Assembly (NCBI RefSeq): GCF_020907985.1
Contig: NZ_JAJJPA010000005.1
Coordinates: 210,920-274,919 of the forward strand
DNA length: 64,000 nt
Direction: 5' to 3'
Source of the DNA: Kitasatospora humi
GTDB taxonomy: Bacteria; Actinomycetota; Actinomycetes; Streptomycetales; Streptomycetaceae
Numbering within the stretch: position 1 is the first letter of the stretch; each line of letters begins with the position of its first letter. Shown here in pieces: positions 38,412 through 47,020 of the stretch. The translations under genes were made by a program, and so were the position numbers. The notes beneath the pieces are model-generated. The model saw only the letters and a program-made list of their open reading frames with translations. It ran no database searches and was not told where the DNA came from.

Positions 38412-38822
38412 GTGCGGAACGCACAGCAGGCCCTCGGCCGGTACGGCGAGGAGGTGGCCGCCCGTCGCCTGGAGCGGGACGGCCTGAGGATCCTGGAGCG
38501 CAACTGGCGCTGCGCCCAGGGCGAGCTGGACATCGTCGCCCTGGAAGGCGACACGGTAGCGGTCTGCGAGGTCAAGACCCGCTCCGAACAGGGCTTCCAG
38601 CGGCCTGAGGAGGCGCTGGACCAGACCCGCGGCGAGCGGCTGCGGACGCTGGCCGAGCGCTGGCTCAGCGAGCGCTGGCCGGCCCACTTCACCCGGCTGG
38701 CCGAGGTCGCGGTGCCCGGGCCGGTGCCGTTGCCGCCCGGCGGGGTGCGGATCGACCTGGTCGCGGTGGTCAGCCGGGCCCGGGGCGCGGCCCGGGTCGA
38801 GCACCTGCGGGGGGTGGTCTGA
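38412..38822 (+). CDS. yraN: UPF0102 / YraN-family nuclease-like protein
   Basis: A 136-residue protein of the restriction-endonuclease-like fold. I chose GTG 38412, which follows GGGAGGTGA at good distance; GTG 38403 overlaps that ribosome site. The family pattern is GRYGEEVAARRLERDGLRIL, then GELDIVALEGDTVAVCEVKT, where Asp and E-x-K form a nuclease-type site. Its exact role is unknown, but it is almost always next to comM and dprA, as here. Its stop abuts the comM ATG. Confidence 0.93.
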   Translation: MRNAQQALGRYGEEVAARRLERDGLRILERNWRCAQGELDIVALEGDTVAVCEVKTRSEQGFQRPEEALDQTRGERLRTLAERWLSERWPAHFTRLAEVAVPGPVPLPPGGVRIDLVAVVSRARGAARVEHLRGVV

Positions 38823-40433
38823 ATGGCCTTCGCCCACACCTGCTCGGTGGCCCTGGTCGGGGTGGACGGCGTGGTGGTCGAGGTCCAGGCCGACCTGGAA
38901 CCGGGTGTCGCCGCGTTCACACTGGTCGGGCTGCCGGACAAGGCGCTCAGCGAGGCCCGCGACCGGGTGCGGGCCGCCGTGGTCAACAGCGGCGAATCAT
39001 GGCCGCAGCGCAAACTCACCGTCGGGCTCAGCCCGGCCTCGGTCCCCAAGAGCGGCAGCGGTTTCGACCTCGCGGTGGCCTGCGCGGTGCTCGCCGCCGC
39101 CGAGCGGCTGCCCCCGCCGGCCATCGCCGACCTGTTGATCATCGGGGAGCTGGGGCTGGACGGCCGGGTCCGTCCGGTGCGCGGAGTGCTGCCGTCGGTG
39201 CTGGCCGCGGCCGACGCCGGCTACAAGCAGGTGGTGGTCGCCGAGCAGACCGCCGCCGAGGCCGCACTGGTGCCCGGCGTCTCGGTGCTCGGGGTTCGCA
39301 GCCTGCGCCAGCTGATCGCGCTGCTCACCGACGCGCCGGTGCCCGAGGAGCCGCCGGATGCGGCGGTCGGTGGGCCCGACCCGCTGATGGCCGGGCTGCT
39401 GCTGCCCGGCGCGGCAGTGCGGCGCACCGCCGCCGACACCGAGTTCGGCCCCGACATGGGCGATGTCGCCGGGCAGTACGAGGCCCGGCAGGCGTTGGAG
39501 ATCGCGGCCGCCGGCGGGCACCACCTCTACCTGAAGGGACCGCCGGGCGCCGGCAAGACCATGCTGGCCGAGCGGCTGCCCGGGCTGCTGCCGCCGCTCA
39601 CCACGGCCGAGGCCCTGGAGGTGACGGCAGTGCACTCGGTGGCGGGCCTGCTGCCGCCCGGCCGTCCCCTGGTCGACCTCCCGCCGTACTGCGCCCCGCA
39701 CCACTCCACCACCATGCCCGCGATCGTCGGCGGCGGCAGCGGGCTGCCCCGCCCGGGCGCGGTCTCGCTGGCCCACCGGGGGGTGCTGTTCCTCGACGAG
39801 GCACCGGAGTTCCCCGTCCGGGTGCTGGACGCGCTCCGGCAGCCGCTGGAATCCGGCGAGGTGGTGATCGCCCGCTCCGCCGGGTCGCTGCGCCTGCCGG
39901 CCAACTTCCTGCTCTGCCTGGCCGCCAATCCCTGTCCCTGCGGGCGGTACTCGCGGCGTGGCGAGGGCTGCGACTGCACCCCGGTGATGGTGAGCCGGTA
40001 TCAAGGGCGGCTCTCCGGGCCGCTCTTGGACCGCGTGGACCTGCGAGTACAGGTCGAGCCGGTCACCAAGGCCGAACTGCTGGAGCGTGACCGGCAGGCG
40101 GAGCGCACCGAGGTGGTGGCGGCGCGGGTCCGGGCGGCTCGGGAGCGGGCCGCACACCGGTTCAGCGGCACTCCTTGGCGCAGCAACTCCCAGGTTCCCG
40201 GGCGCGAGTTGCGCACCCGGTGGCGACCGGACCAGGGGGCACTGGCCGAGGTGGAGCGGGAGATGGACCGCGGGTTGCTCACGGCGCGCGGTCTGGACCG
40301 GGTGCTCCGGGTCGCCTGGACGGTGGCCGACCTGGCCGGCCGGGGCGCCCCGGGGTCCGCCGAGCTGCGCACCGCGCTGGCGCTGCGGCGAGGGTATCCG
40401 GGCGGGGTGCGCGGTCTCGGGGGGTTGCTGTGA
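38823..40433 (+). CDS. comM: Mg-chelatase-like AAA+ protein ComM (YifB)
   Basis: A 536-residue AAA+ ATPase; in naturally competent bacteria ComM is a helicase that promotes branch migration during integration of DNA. The N-terminal domain reads FTLVGLPDKALSEARDRVRA. Walker A is LKGPPGAGKTMLAERLPGLL, Walker B LFLDEAPEF, and the family segment LAANPCPCGRYSRRGEGCDC contains four Cys. A C-terminal domain closes with [13 protein letters not shown]. It overlaps dprA by four bases (GTGA). No DNA-uptake genes are nearby, so the function here is probably recombinational. Confidence 0.95.
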   Translation: MAFAHTCSVALVGVDGVVVEVQADLEPGVAAFTLVGLPDKALSEARDRVRAAVVNSGESWPQRKLTVGLSPASVPKSGSGFDLAVACAVLAAAERLPPPAIADLLIIGELGLDGRVRPVRGVLPSVLAAADAGYKQVVVAEQTAAEAALVPGVSVLGVRSLRQLIALLTDAPVPEEPPDAAVGGPDPLMAGLLLPGAAVRRTAADTEFGPDMGDVAGQYEARQALEIAAAGGHHLYLKGPPGAGKTMLAERLPGLLPPLTTAEALEVTAVHSVAGLLPPGRPLVDLPPYCAPHHSTTMPAIVGGGSGLPRPGAVSLAHRGVLFLDEAPEFPVRVLDALRQPLESGEVVIARSAGSLRLPANFLLCLAANPCPCGRYSRRGEGCDCTPVMVSRYQGRLSGPLLDRVDLRVQVEPVTKAELLERDRQAERTEVVAARVRAARERAAHRFSGTPWRSNSQVPGRELRTRWRPDQGALAEVEREMDRGLLTARGLDRVLRVAWTVADLAGRGAPGSAELRTALALRRGYPGGVRGLGGLL

Positions 40434-41680
40434 CGGCGGGGTGGCAGCCGGCGGAGAGCGGGGTGGCCGCGGGGCCGGTCGGTGGACCGCCCGGGTCGTC
40501 CGGTGACGGTGGGGCGGAGCAGACCTCGCTCGATCTGGAAGGCGGTCGCGCTGCCGGGCCGGTGACCGAGCAGGAGCGGTTGGCCCGGGTCGCGCTCAGC
40601 CGGACGGTGGAGCCGGGCACCGCAGTGGTCGGCCGCTGGCTGCGCCGGCGCTCGGCCGTCGAACTGGTGCAGGTGCTGCGAGTCGGCGCGGGGCACCCCG
40701 AACTCCGGCTCCCCGCCGAGCGGTTGGGAATGCTGCGGCGCCGGCTGGCGGAGGCCGACCCGGTCGCCGACCTGGCCCGGGTGCGGGAGCTCGGCGGACG
40801 GTTCCTGGCACCGGGAGACGCGGAGTGGCCGAGCCAGTTGGCGGATCTGGGCGACGCGATCCCGATCGGGCTGTGGGTGCTCGGCAGTGGGTCGCTGCGA
40901 CTGCTCGCGCTGCGTTCGGTCGCTGTGGTCGGCTCGCGGGCCTGCACCGAGTACGGCGCCAGGGTGGCCGCGGAGGTCTCCGCCGACCTGGCGGAGCGCG
41001 GTTGGGTGGTCTGCTCGGGCGCGGCCTACGGGATCGACGCGGCGGCTCACCGCGGTGCGTTGGCGGTCGGCGGGATGACCGTCGCGGTGCTGGCCTGCGG
41101 TGTTGACGTGCACTATCCGCGTGGCAACAGCGGGCTGATCGAACGGATCCGGGACCAGGGCCAGCTGGTGGGCGAACTGCCGCCCGGGGAGCACCCGAAC
41201 CGGTTCCGCTTCGTGCTGCGCAACCGGGTGCTCGCCGCGCTGACCCGGGGCACGGTGGTGGTGGAGGCCGCCCAGCGCAGCGGCGCGCTCAGTACGGCGC
41301 AGCGCGCGCTCAGGCTGAACCGGCACACCATGGGCATCTGCGGGCCGGTCACCTCGGAGCTCTCCAACGGAGTGCACGCGCTGATCCGCGGTGGCGGCGC
41401 GACGCTGGTGACCAGCGCGGCCGAGGTGATCGAGCAGATCGGCTCGATCGGTGCCGACCTGGCGCCGCTGCACCAGGCGTCGGTGCGGCCGCGGGACCTG
41501 CTGCGCGGCCCGGCCGCCGACCTACTGGAGGCGATGCCGGCCGGCCCGTCGGGCGCCCCGCCCGAGGAGCTCGCCCGACGCACCGGGTTGACACCCGATC
41601 AGGTGCTCAAGCTGCTCTACGAGCTGTGCTCGTTGGGCTTCGTCCAGCGGGCGGGATCGCACTGGGGGGTGATCCGCTGA
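40430..41680 (+). CDS. dprA: DNA-processing protein DprA
   Basis: A 416-residue single-strand-DNA-binding RecA loader. It starts at GTG 40430, overlapping the comM stop. The first ~40 residues are a low-complexity extension. The Rossmann-like core includes [53 protein letters not shown] and [20 protein letters not shown]. The C-terminal winged-helix domain reads [24 protein letters not shown]-like N-terminal domain is reduced. It forms a coupled operon with comM. Confidence 0.95.
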   Translation: MTAGWQPAESGVAAGPVGGPPGSSGDGGAEQTSLDLEGGRAAGPVTEQERLARVALSRTVEPGTAVVGRWLRRRSAVELVQVLRVGAGHPELRLPAERLGMLRRRLAEADPVADLARVRELGGRFLAPGDAEWPSQLADLGDAIPIGLWVLGSGSLRLLALRSVAVVGSRACTEYGARVAAEVSADLAERGWVVCSGAAYGIDAAAHRGALAVGGMTVAVLACGVDVHYPRGNSGLIERIRDQGQLVGELPPGEHPNRFRFVLRNRVLAALTRGTVVVEAAQRSGALSTAQRALRLNRHTMGICGPVTSELSNGVHALIRGGGATLVTSAAEVIEQIGSIGADLAPLHQASVRPRDLLRGPAADLLEAMPAGPSGAPPEELARRTGLTPDQVLKLLYELCSLGFVQRAGSHWGVIR

Positions 41681-41933
41681 CAGCCGGCAGGGCGTCAGCC
41701 GGAAGTGCTCCGTCCCGGGGAAGGCGCTGGTCACCGCTCCACGGGACGGACACCCGGTGAGGTGCGGCCCAGCGCGAGTCGCGGGTGGGAAATGCCGTTC
41801 GGTCAACGGGGTGAACGCCACCGGATCGGGCGACGGCCAGGTGGTGGTAGCGCAGCGCATCGACTCGATCACGCTACGCTCCCTATGGCTTCCCTATCAG
41901 CACATGACTCGGCAGAACGGCGCAGACCCACGT

Positions 41934-43085
41934 ATGCCCACACACATTCCCGGACACAGGGCGTCCAGTGCCGGCCGGCCCCCGGGGGCATCCGGCACCG
42001 AGGTGCGTCCCGGCCCCGACGGTCAGTCGGCGAAGCCCACGACGGTCGAGGGGTCGGTCGGCGGCGCGGGCAGCGGTCCGGGCGGCGCAGGCGACCCGGG
42101 CAGCACGGGCGGTGGTGTGGGCGGCACGGGCGGTGGTGTGGGCGGCACGGGCGGTATGGGCAGCACGGGCGGTGGTGCGGGCGGCACGGGACAACGAGCC
42201 GCGTCGACCGGCCTGGTCTCCGTCCCGCCGCCCAGCCGGGGCGCGCGACGCCGCGCGGACCCGACAGCCACGCCGCCGGCCCGGCTGCCCGCGCCGGCGC
42301 CCCCGCCCCCCTCACCGCCGCCCCCGCGCAGTGCCCTGGAGTCGCTGTGGCGCTCCTACAAGGCCAGCGGCGACGCCAATCTGCGCGAGCAGCTGATCCT
42401 CCACTACTCGCCCCTGGTCAAGTACGTGGCCGGCCGGGTGGGCGTCGGCCTGCCGGCGAACGTCGAGCAGGCCGACTTCGTGTCCTCCGGGGTGTTCGGC
42501 CTGATCGACGCGATCGAGAAATTCGATCCGGACCGCGCGATCAAGTTCGAGACCTACGCGATCAGCCGGATCCGCGGAGCGATCATCGATGAGCTGCGCG
42601 CCCTGGACTGGATCCCCCGGTCGATCCGGCAGAAGGCCAAGGCGGTGGAACGGACCTATGCGGCCCTGGAAGCCCGGCTGCGCCGCACGCCGTGCGAGCC
42701 CGAGGTGGCGGCCGAGATGGGCATCGCGGTCGAAGAGCTGCATGCGATTTTCAGCCAACTCTCGCTGGCCAACGTGGTGGCGCTGGACGAGTTGCTGCAC
42801 CCCGCCGGGGACGGCGGCGAGCGGCTGAGCCTGATGGACACGCTGGAGGACACCGGCGCCGAGGACCCGGTCGAGGTCGCCGAGGACCGCGAACTGCGCA
42901 AGCTGCTCGCCGGAGCGATCAACACCCTGCCGGACCGGGAGAAGACGGTGGTGACGCTCTACTACTACGAGGGCCTCACCCTCGCCGAAATCGGCCAGGT
43001 CCTCGGGGTGACGGAGAGTCGGGTCAGCCAGATCCACACCAAGTCCGTGCTCCAGCTCCGGGCCAAACTCTCCGATCTGCGCTGA
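41934..43085 (+). CDS. whiG: Sporulation sigma factor WhiG with long N-terminal extension
   Basis: FliA-type alternative sigma factor that starts sporulation of aerial hyphae. From residue ~133 the sequence is canonical: [40 protein letters not shown] and [20 protein letters not shown] (region 2). [20 protein letters not shown] lies in region 3. [20 protein letters not shown] and [20 protein letters not shown] make up region 4. ATG 41934 was chosen because MPTHIPG resembles the known WhiG start. The protein is 383 residues against about 280 in S. coelicolor. The extra ~100 residues comprise a Gly/Thr-rich repeat (residues ~55-86, GGVGGTGGG type) and an Ala/Arg/Pro-rich linker. No clear Shine-Dalgarno is visible; the 253-base upstream gap contains a TACGCT hexamer (41875-41880). 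Confidence 0.93.
   Translation: MPTHIPGHRASSAGRPPGASGTEVRPGPDGQSAKPTTVEGSVGGAGSGPGGAGDPGSTGGGVGGTGGGVGGTGGMGSTGGGAGGTGQRAASTGLVSVPPPSRGARRRADPTATPPARLPAPAPPPPSPPPPRSALESLWRSYKASGDANLREQLILHYSPLVKYVAGRVGVGLPANVEQADFVSSGVFGLIDAIEKFDPDRAIKFETYAISRIRGAIIDELRALDWIPRSIRQKAKAVERTYAALEARLRRTPCEPEVAAEMGIAVEELHAIFSQLSLANVVALDELLHPAGDGGERLSLMDTLEDTGAEDPVEVAEDRELRKLLAGAINTLPDREKTVVTLYYYEGLTLAEIGQVLGVTESRVSQIHTKSVLQLRAKLSDLR
42101..42190 (+). repeat. 21-base tandem repeat inside whiG
   Basis: Units at 42101-42121, 42122-42142, 42143-42160 (an 18-base unit), 42161-42181 and a partial 42182-42190, each containing GCACGGGCGGT. All are in frame and encode GTGGGVG-like heptads, so unit gain or loss would keep the frame. 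Confidence 0.93.
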
Positions 43086-43134
43086 CTCCAGGCTGACCGG
43101 GCGCCCGCTCCGACCGGTGGTTGCACCGCCTCCG

Positions 43135-43140
43135 TAGAGT
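43135..43140 (+). promoter_or_regulatory. -10 element for the TetR gene (probably leaderless)
   Basis: TAGAGT, a very good match to the TAGRRT streptomycete consensus, ends 7 bases before the GTG at 43148, and no Shine-Dalgarno intervenes. The -35 is weak. Confidence 0.5.
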
Positions 43141-43147
43141 GTGTGAC

Positions 43148-43732
43148 GTGCCGAAGATCCGAGCCGCCACCCTGGCTGAGCACCGCCTGCGGCAGCGCAC
43201 CGCCCTGCTGGACGCGGCCCGCGCGCTGCTGACCGAGGGCGGCCCCGAGGCGTTGACCTTTCCCGCGCTGGCTGCCAGGACCGGGCTGGCCCGCTCCTCG
43301 GTGTACGAGTACTTCCGCTCCCGGACCGACTTGGTGGAGCAACTCTGCGAGCTCGACCTGCCGCTCTGGGCCGCCGAGATCGAGGCGGCGATGGCGGCTG
43401 CCGACGGTCCGCTCGCCCATCTTGAGGCCTATGTGCGCGGACAGCTCACGCTGGCGGGTGACCCCCGGCACCGCGCCGTGCTCGCCCTCGGCACCCTGGA
43501 ACTCGACGAGGCGGCGCGGGCCCGGATCCGGGCGGCGCACGGCGCGCTGACGGAACTGGTCGTCGATGACCTCGCTGCGCTGGGCCACCCGGAGCCGCGG
43601 CTGACCGCTGCCCTGCTGCAGGGCCTGGTGGAGGCCGCGGTCCGGCGTTCGGCGGACTGCTCGGCCGCGGACCGCGAGCAGATCGCGGACGCCGCCGTCG
43701 CGCTGGCCCGGCACGGCGTGGCGGGTGCCTGA
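43148..43732 (+). CDS. TetR-family transcriptional regulator
   Basis: A 194-residue regulator started at GTG 43148. The DNA-binding domain is at residues ~10-55: RTALLDAARALLTEGGPEAL, then FPALAARTGLARSSVYEYFR, a typical TetR helix-turn-helix. The C-terminal ligand domain is Ala-rich and short, with no recognised ligand pocket. It lies downstream of whiG in the same direction but probably has its own promoter. On the opposite strand the M23 frame runs through its last ~300 bases. Confidence 0.9.
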   Translation: MPKIRAATLAEHRLRQRTALLDAARALLTEGGPEALTFPALAARTGLARSSVYEYFRSRTDLVEQLCELDLPLWAAEIEAAMAAADGPLAHLEAYVRGQLTLAGDPRHRAVLALGTLELDEAARARIRAAHGALTELVVDDLAALGHPEPRLTAALLQGLVEAAVRRSADCSAADREQIADAAVALARHGVAGA

Positions 43733-44577
43733 GCCGTCACCCGGGTCGGTGGCGGGGCCGAAGTCGGCGCCCGCCCGGCGCTGCCCGGCCGCAGCGGGAG
43801 CAGACGGGCCCGACCGGCGCCCAGCAGCGCGAGCGGATCCAGGTAGCGCTTGCCGCGCAGCAGTCCCCAGTGCAGGCAGCCGCCCCCGCAGTGGTCGTCG
43901 CCGTCCGCCAAGGTCCCGATCGGATCGCCGGCCGCCACCGCGGTGCCGACCGGCGGGCCGTCGGCGACCGGGAGGTAGCTGGTGCGCAGCGGCGGATCCC
44001 CGGTGCCCGGGTGCAGCACGGTGACCAGGGGCCGCCCGGCCACCTCGCCCGCGAAGGCGACCACCCCGGCCAGCGCGGCGCTCACCCGGTCGCCCGGCTC
44101 GGCGGCGAGGTCGACCCCGCGGTGCCCGGGCGCCCAGGGCTGCGGCGGTGCCTCGAACCGGCGCAGCACACCACCGGGCCCGCCGACCGGCCAAGCCCGC
44201 CCGGGGCCCGGCGCCGCCGCACCCCCGGCCGGCCCCGCCACACCCTGCGCCGCCACAGGCGCCCGGCGCACCGTCCCGGCGGGCACTCCGAGCACCCCGC
44301 GCACCGCCCTCGCGGTCGGCACCCCGGGCCCTCCGCGTACCGCCCTCGCTGTCGGCACCCCGGCCCCTCTGCGCACCGCCCTCGCTGTCGGCACCCCGGC
44401 CCCTCTGCGCACCGCCCTCGCGGTCGGCACCCAGGCCCCTCCACGCGCCGCCGTGGGCGCCGCTGCACCCGGTGGCGCGTTCCCGGGCAGCAGCACCACG
44501 AAGAGCAGCATCAGCAGCAGCACCACCCACCGCGCCCGAGGCGGCGGCACCGGCCAGCAAGGGTGACAGGTCGTCAT
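43429..44577 (-). CDS. LytM/M23-type peptidase-domain protein with read-through tail
   Basis: A minus-strand protein started at ATG 44577 (382 residues if read to the first stop). A hydrophobic export helix ([16 protein letters not shown]) is followed by a 12-residue repeat [12 protein letters not shown] present four times (residues ~48-95). The M23 domain spans about 139-255, with [17 protein letters not shown] (His152, Asp156) and [20 protein letters not shown] (His236). Actinobacterial neighbours of rpsB commonly encode such a protein. The domain is complete by ~residue 260, but the first in-frame stop is at 43429, so the last ~100 residues are antisense to the TetR gene. Either the tail is real or a frameshift has removed the normal stop. 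The start lacks a clear ribosome site. Confidence 0.75.
   Translation of the reverse strand: MTTCHPCWPVPPPRARWVVLLLMLLFVVLLPGNAPPGAAAPTAARGGAWVPTARAVRRGAGVPTARAVRRGAGVPTARAVRGGPGVPTARAVRGVLGVPAGTVRRAPVAAQGVAGPAGGAAAPGPGRAWPVGGPGGVLRRFEAPPQPWAPGHRGVDLAAEPGDRVSAALAGVVAFAGEVAGRPLVTVLHPGTGDPPLRTSYLPVADGPPVGTAVAAGDPIGTLADGDDHCGGGCLHWGLLRGKRYLDPLALLGAGRARLLPLRPGSAGRAPTSAPPPTRVTAQAPATPCRASATAASAICSRSAAEQSAERRTAASTRPCSRAAVSRGSGWPSAARSSTTSSVSAPCAARIRARAASSSSRVPRASTARCRGSPASVSCPRT
44303..44446 (-). repeat. 36-base tandem repeat inside the M23 gene
   Basis: Four units beginning at 44303, 44339, 44375 and 44411, each opening ACCGCCCTCG on the plus strand, encode the repeated PTARAV segment. A fifth unit from 44447 is degenerate. 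Confidence 0.93.
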
Positions 44578-44995
44578 GGCAGTGAGGTTCCGCCCCGCCC
44601 CGCGCCCCGCCAAGTCCCGCCCGCGGACCTGTGGACAACCCCGCGCCTGTGGACAACCCCGCGCCCCCCGGTCCGGTCCAGCGCGCCCGGAACCCGCTGA
44701 GTCGCCGGTCACGCGGGCCGTCCCGTACACTTCACACGCGACCCGGTGTGTCCCGGGTCGACTTCGCACGCCCCGCCACTGGTGGAAGCCCGGCCCAGCC
44801 GCCCCACCCGTGCGAGTGCCGCTCGGTCCCACCGAGCCCGGCGCGGTCCGCCGCCCAGGCCCGGTCGGCTCGGCACGTCGGGGCGTCAGGCGTGGCGGTC
44901 ACCCGACCGGCACGGACAACCGAGCAGACCCGGTAGCCGCCGAGTGCCCATGGGGCAGCAACGGTGCGCCGGGCGTAACACCAAGGAGCACGGCC
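44578..44995. other. 418-base divergent region between the M23 gene and rpsB
   Basis: No gene is supported. It contains the second DnaA-box pair (44630-44656), a TACACT hexamer (44725-44730) that could be an rpsB -10, and a hairpin CGACCCGG/CCGGGTCG (44739-44760) just downstream. The remaining ~230 bases to rpsB would be a long leader; I recognise no known S2-leader structure in it. Confidence 0.5.
44630..44656 (-). promoter_or_regulatory. Pair of perfect DnaA boxes upstream of rpsB
   Basis: TGTGGACAA (the complement of TTGTCCACA) occurs at 44630-44638 and 44648-44656, in an exact 18-base direct repeat that includes the following CCCCGCGCC. Both are perfect matches to the streptomycete DnaA box. 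Confidence 0.85.
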
Positions 44996-45844
44996 ATGGC
45001 CGTCGTCACGATGCGGGAGCTGCTGGAGAGCGGCGTCCACTTCGGTCACCAGACCCGCCGCTGGAACCCGAAGATGAAGCGCTTCATCCTCACGGAGCGC
45101 AACGGCATCTACATCATCGACCTGCTGCAGTCGCTGAACTACATCGACCGCGCCTTCGAGTTCGTCAAGGAGACCGTTGCCCACGGTGGCAGCATCCTCT
45201 TCGTCGGCACCAAGAAGCAGGCCCAGGAGGCCATCGCCGAGCAGGCCACCCGCGTGGGCATGCCCTACGTGAACCAGCGCTGGCTCGGCGGCATGCTGAC
45301 CAACTTCTCCACCGTCTACAAGCGGCTGCAGCGCCTCAAGGAGCTCGGCGAGATCGACTTCTCGGACGTGGCCGGCTCCGGCCTGACCAAGAAGGAGCTC
45401 CTGGTCCTCCAGCGCGAGCACGACAAGCTGGAGAAGACCCTCGGTGGTATCCGCGACATGCAGCGCGTCCCGAGCGCGGTGTGGATCGTGGACACCAAGA
45501 AGGAGCACATCGCGGTCGGCGAGGCCCGCAAGCTCAACATCCCGGTCGTCGCCATCCTCGACACCAACTGCGACCCCGACGAGGTCGACTACAAGATCCC
45601 GGGCAACGACGACGCGATCCGCTCCGTCACCCGCCTGACCCGTGTGATCGCCGACGCCGTCGCCGAGGGCCTGAAGGCCCGTGCCGGTGTCGCCAAGGGC
45701 GACGTCAAGGCCGAGCCGGGTGCCGACCAGCCGCTGGCCGACTGGGAGCAGGACATCCTGGCCGGTGAGAAGAAGGCCGAGGAGACCCCCGCCGCCGAGG
45801 CCCCCGCCGCCGAGGCTCCGGCCGCCGAGGCCGAGCAGGCCTGA
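44996..45844 (+). CDS. rpsB: 30S ribosomal protein S2
   Basis: A 282-residue small-subunit protein. It starts ATG 44996 ([20 protein letters not shown]) behind AAGGAG. The signature [20 protein letters not shown] and the C-terminal [20 protein letters not shown] are diagnostic. An Ala/Glu-rich tail ([18 protein letters not shown]) extends it beyond E. coli S2. It heads the rpsB-tsf unit, with an attenuator before tsf. Confidence 0.98.
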   Translation: MAVVTMRELLESGVHFGHQTRRWNPKMKRFILTERNGIYIIDLLQSLNYIDRAFEFVKETVAHGGSILFVGTKKQAQEAIAEQATRVGMPYVNQRWLGGMLTNFSTVYKRLQRLKELGEIDFSDVAGSGLTKKELLVLQREHDKLEKTLGGIRDMQRVPSAVWIVDTKKEHIAVGEARKLNIPVVAILDTNCDPDEVDYKIPGNDDAIRSVTRLTRVIADAVAEGLKARAGVAKGDVKAEPGADQPLADWEQDILAGEKKAEETPAAEAPAAEAPAAEAEQA

Positions 45845-45856
45845 CGCATCGAGGGT

Positions 45857-45898
45857 GAGGGGCACCAGCCGGCCGGTACCGATCGGCTGGTGCCCCTC
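45857..45898 (+). terminator. Attenuator/terminator between rpsB and tsf
   Basis: A perfect 14-base stem (45857-45870 with 45885-45898) and a 14-base loop, as is usual between these two genes. Confidence 0.85.
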
Positions 45899-45977
45899 TC
45901 TCCACGTGCCGGGACCTGACCAGGACCCCGGCACACCCACCCCGCAGACACGCGAGACGCGAGAAGAGATTCACACC

Positions 45978-46817
45978 ATGGCGAACTTCACCGCCGCGGA
46001 CGTCAAGAAGCTCCGTGAGCTCACCGGCGCCGGCATGATGGACTGCAAGAAGGCGCTCGACGAGGCCGAGGGCGACGTCCAGAAGGCCGTCGAGCTCCTC
46101 CGCATCAAGGGCCAGAAGGGCGTTGCCAAGCGCGAGGGCCGTGACGCCTCCAACGGCGCCGTCTCCGCCGTGATCGCCGACGACAAGAAGTCCGGCGTCC
46201 TGGTCGAGCTGAACTGCGAGACCGACTTCGTCGCCAAGGGCGAGAAGTTCGTCGAGGTCGCCGCCAAGATCGCCGAGCACGTGGCCGCCACCTCGCCGGC
46301 CGACCTGGAGACCGCCCTGGCCTCCGAGATCGAGGCCGGCAAGACCGTCCAGCAGTTCGTGGACGAGGCCAACGCCAACCTGGGCGAGAAGATCGTCTTC
46401 CGTCGCTTCGCCCAGTTCGCCGGTGACGGCTTCGTCGCGGTCTACCTGCACAAGACCAGCCCCGACCTGCCGCCGGCCGTCGGCGTCCTGGTCGAGCTGG
46501 ACAAGGAGAACGCCGAGGTCGCCAAGGACGTCGCGCAGCACATCGCCGCCTTCGCGCCGAAGTACCTGTCCCGCGAGGAGATCCCGGCCGAGGAGCTCGA
46601 CAACGAGCGCCGCGTCGCCGAGGCCACCGCTCGCGAGGAGGGCAAGCCGGAGGCCGCCCTGGCCAAGATCGTCGAGGGCCGCGTGACCGGCTTCGTCAAG
46701 GAGAACTCCGTTCTGGAGCAGGCCTTCGCGAAGGACAACAAGAAGACCGTGGCCAAGGTCCTGGAGGAGAACGGCGTCGCCCTCAAGCGCTTCGCCCGCT
46801 TCCGGGTCGGCGCCTGA
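45978..46817 (+). CDS. tsf: Elongation factor Ts
   Basis: Nucleotide-exchange factor for EF-Tu, 279 residues. It begins ANFTAADVKKLRELTGAGMM followed by DCKKALDEAEGD, the UBA-like start. The EF-Tu-contacting TDFV motif is seen in ELNCETDFVAKGEKF. Two core subdomains and ENSVLEQAFAKDNKKTVAKV complete it. AGAGAAGAGAT precedes the ATG. Confidence 0.98.
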   Translation: MANFTAADVKKLRELTGAGMMDCKKALDEAEGDVQKAVELLRIKGQKGVAKREGRDASNGAVSAVIADDKKSGVLVELNCETDFVAKGEKFVEVAAKIAEHVAATSPADLETALASEIEAGKTVQQFVDEANANLGEKIVFRRFAQFAGDGFVAVYLHKTSPDLPPAVGVLVELDKENAEVAKDVAQHIAAFAPKYLSREEIPAEELDNERRVAEATAREEGKPEAALAKIVEGRVTGFVKENSVLEQAFAKDNKKTVAKVLEENGVALKRFARFRVGA

Positions 46818-46886
46818 GCCACGTTCACCCGGTTCCCGCCTAAGGTAGGAACCGCCGCCACCACTGTGACCCAGTGAGTCGGCACC

Positions 46887-46976
46887 ATGAACGACGAGGA
46901 GGCCATTGCCGTGCAGGAGACCGTACCGGTTCCCGCGGCAGTGGCCTCCTCTCGTGTACACGCAGGCCGGAGCTGA
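46887..46976 (+). CDS. Possible 29-residue leader ORF between tsf and pyrH
   Basis: An ATG frame of 29 codons ([20 protein letters not shown]...) ends 44 bases before the pyrH start. It spans the whole of a strong hairpin. Codons such as ATT, GTA and GTT are rare for this genome, and no Shine-Dalgarno precedes it. It is reported only as a possible leader peptide. Confidence 0.25.
   Translation: MNDEEAIAVQETVPVPAAVASSRVHAGRS
46896..46951 (+). terminator. Hairpin in the tsf-pyrH gap
   Basis: A 16-pair stem with one mismatch: GAGGAGGCCA (46896-46905) pairs with TGGCCTCCTC (46942-46951), then TGCCG with CGGCA, around a 24-base loop. It could terminate tsf or attenuate pyrH. Confidence 0.75.
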
Positions 46977-47020
46977 GCACCCCCGGGCCTGTGACCAAGC
47001 AGGTGCAGAAGGAGAAGTCC

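Noticed and set aside
42101..42190. whiG repeats as a PE_PGRS-like gene
   Set aside because: The Gly-rich tract is only about 30 residues within a clear sigma factor; no PE or PPE domain is present.
43429..44832. A longer M23 protein starting at 44832
   Set aside because: The extra N-terminal residues would precede the export helix and cover the DnaA boxes; the composition is not coding-like.
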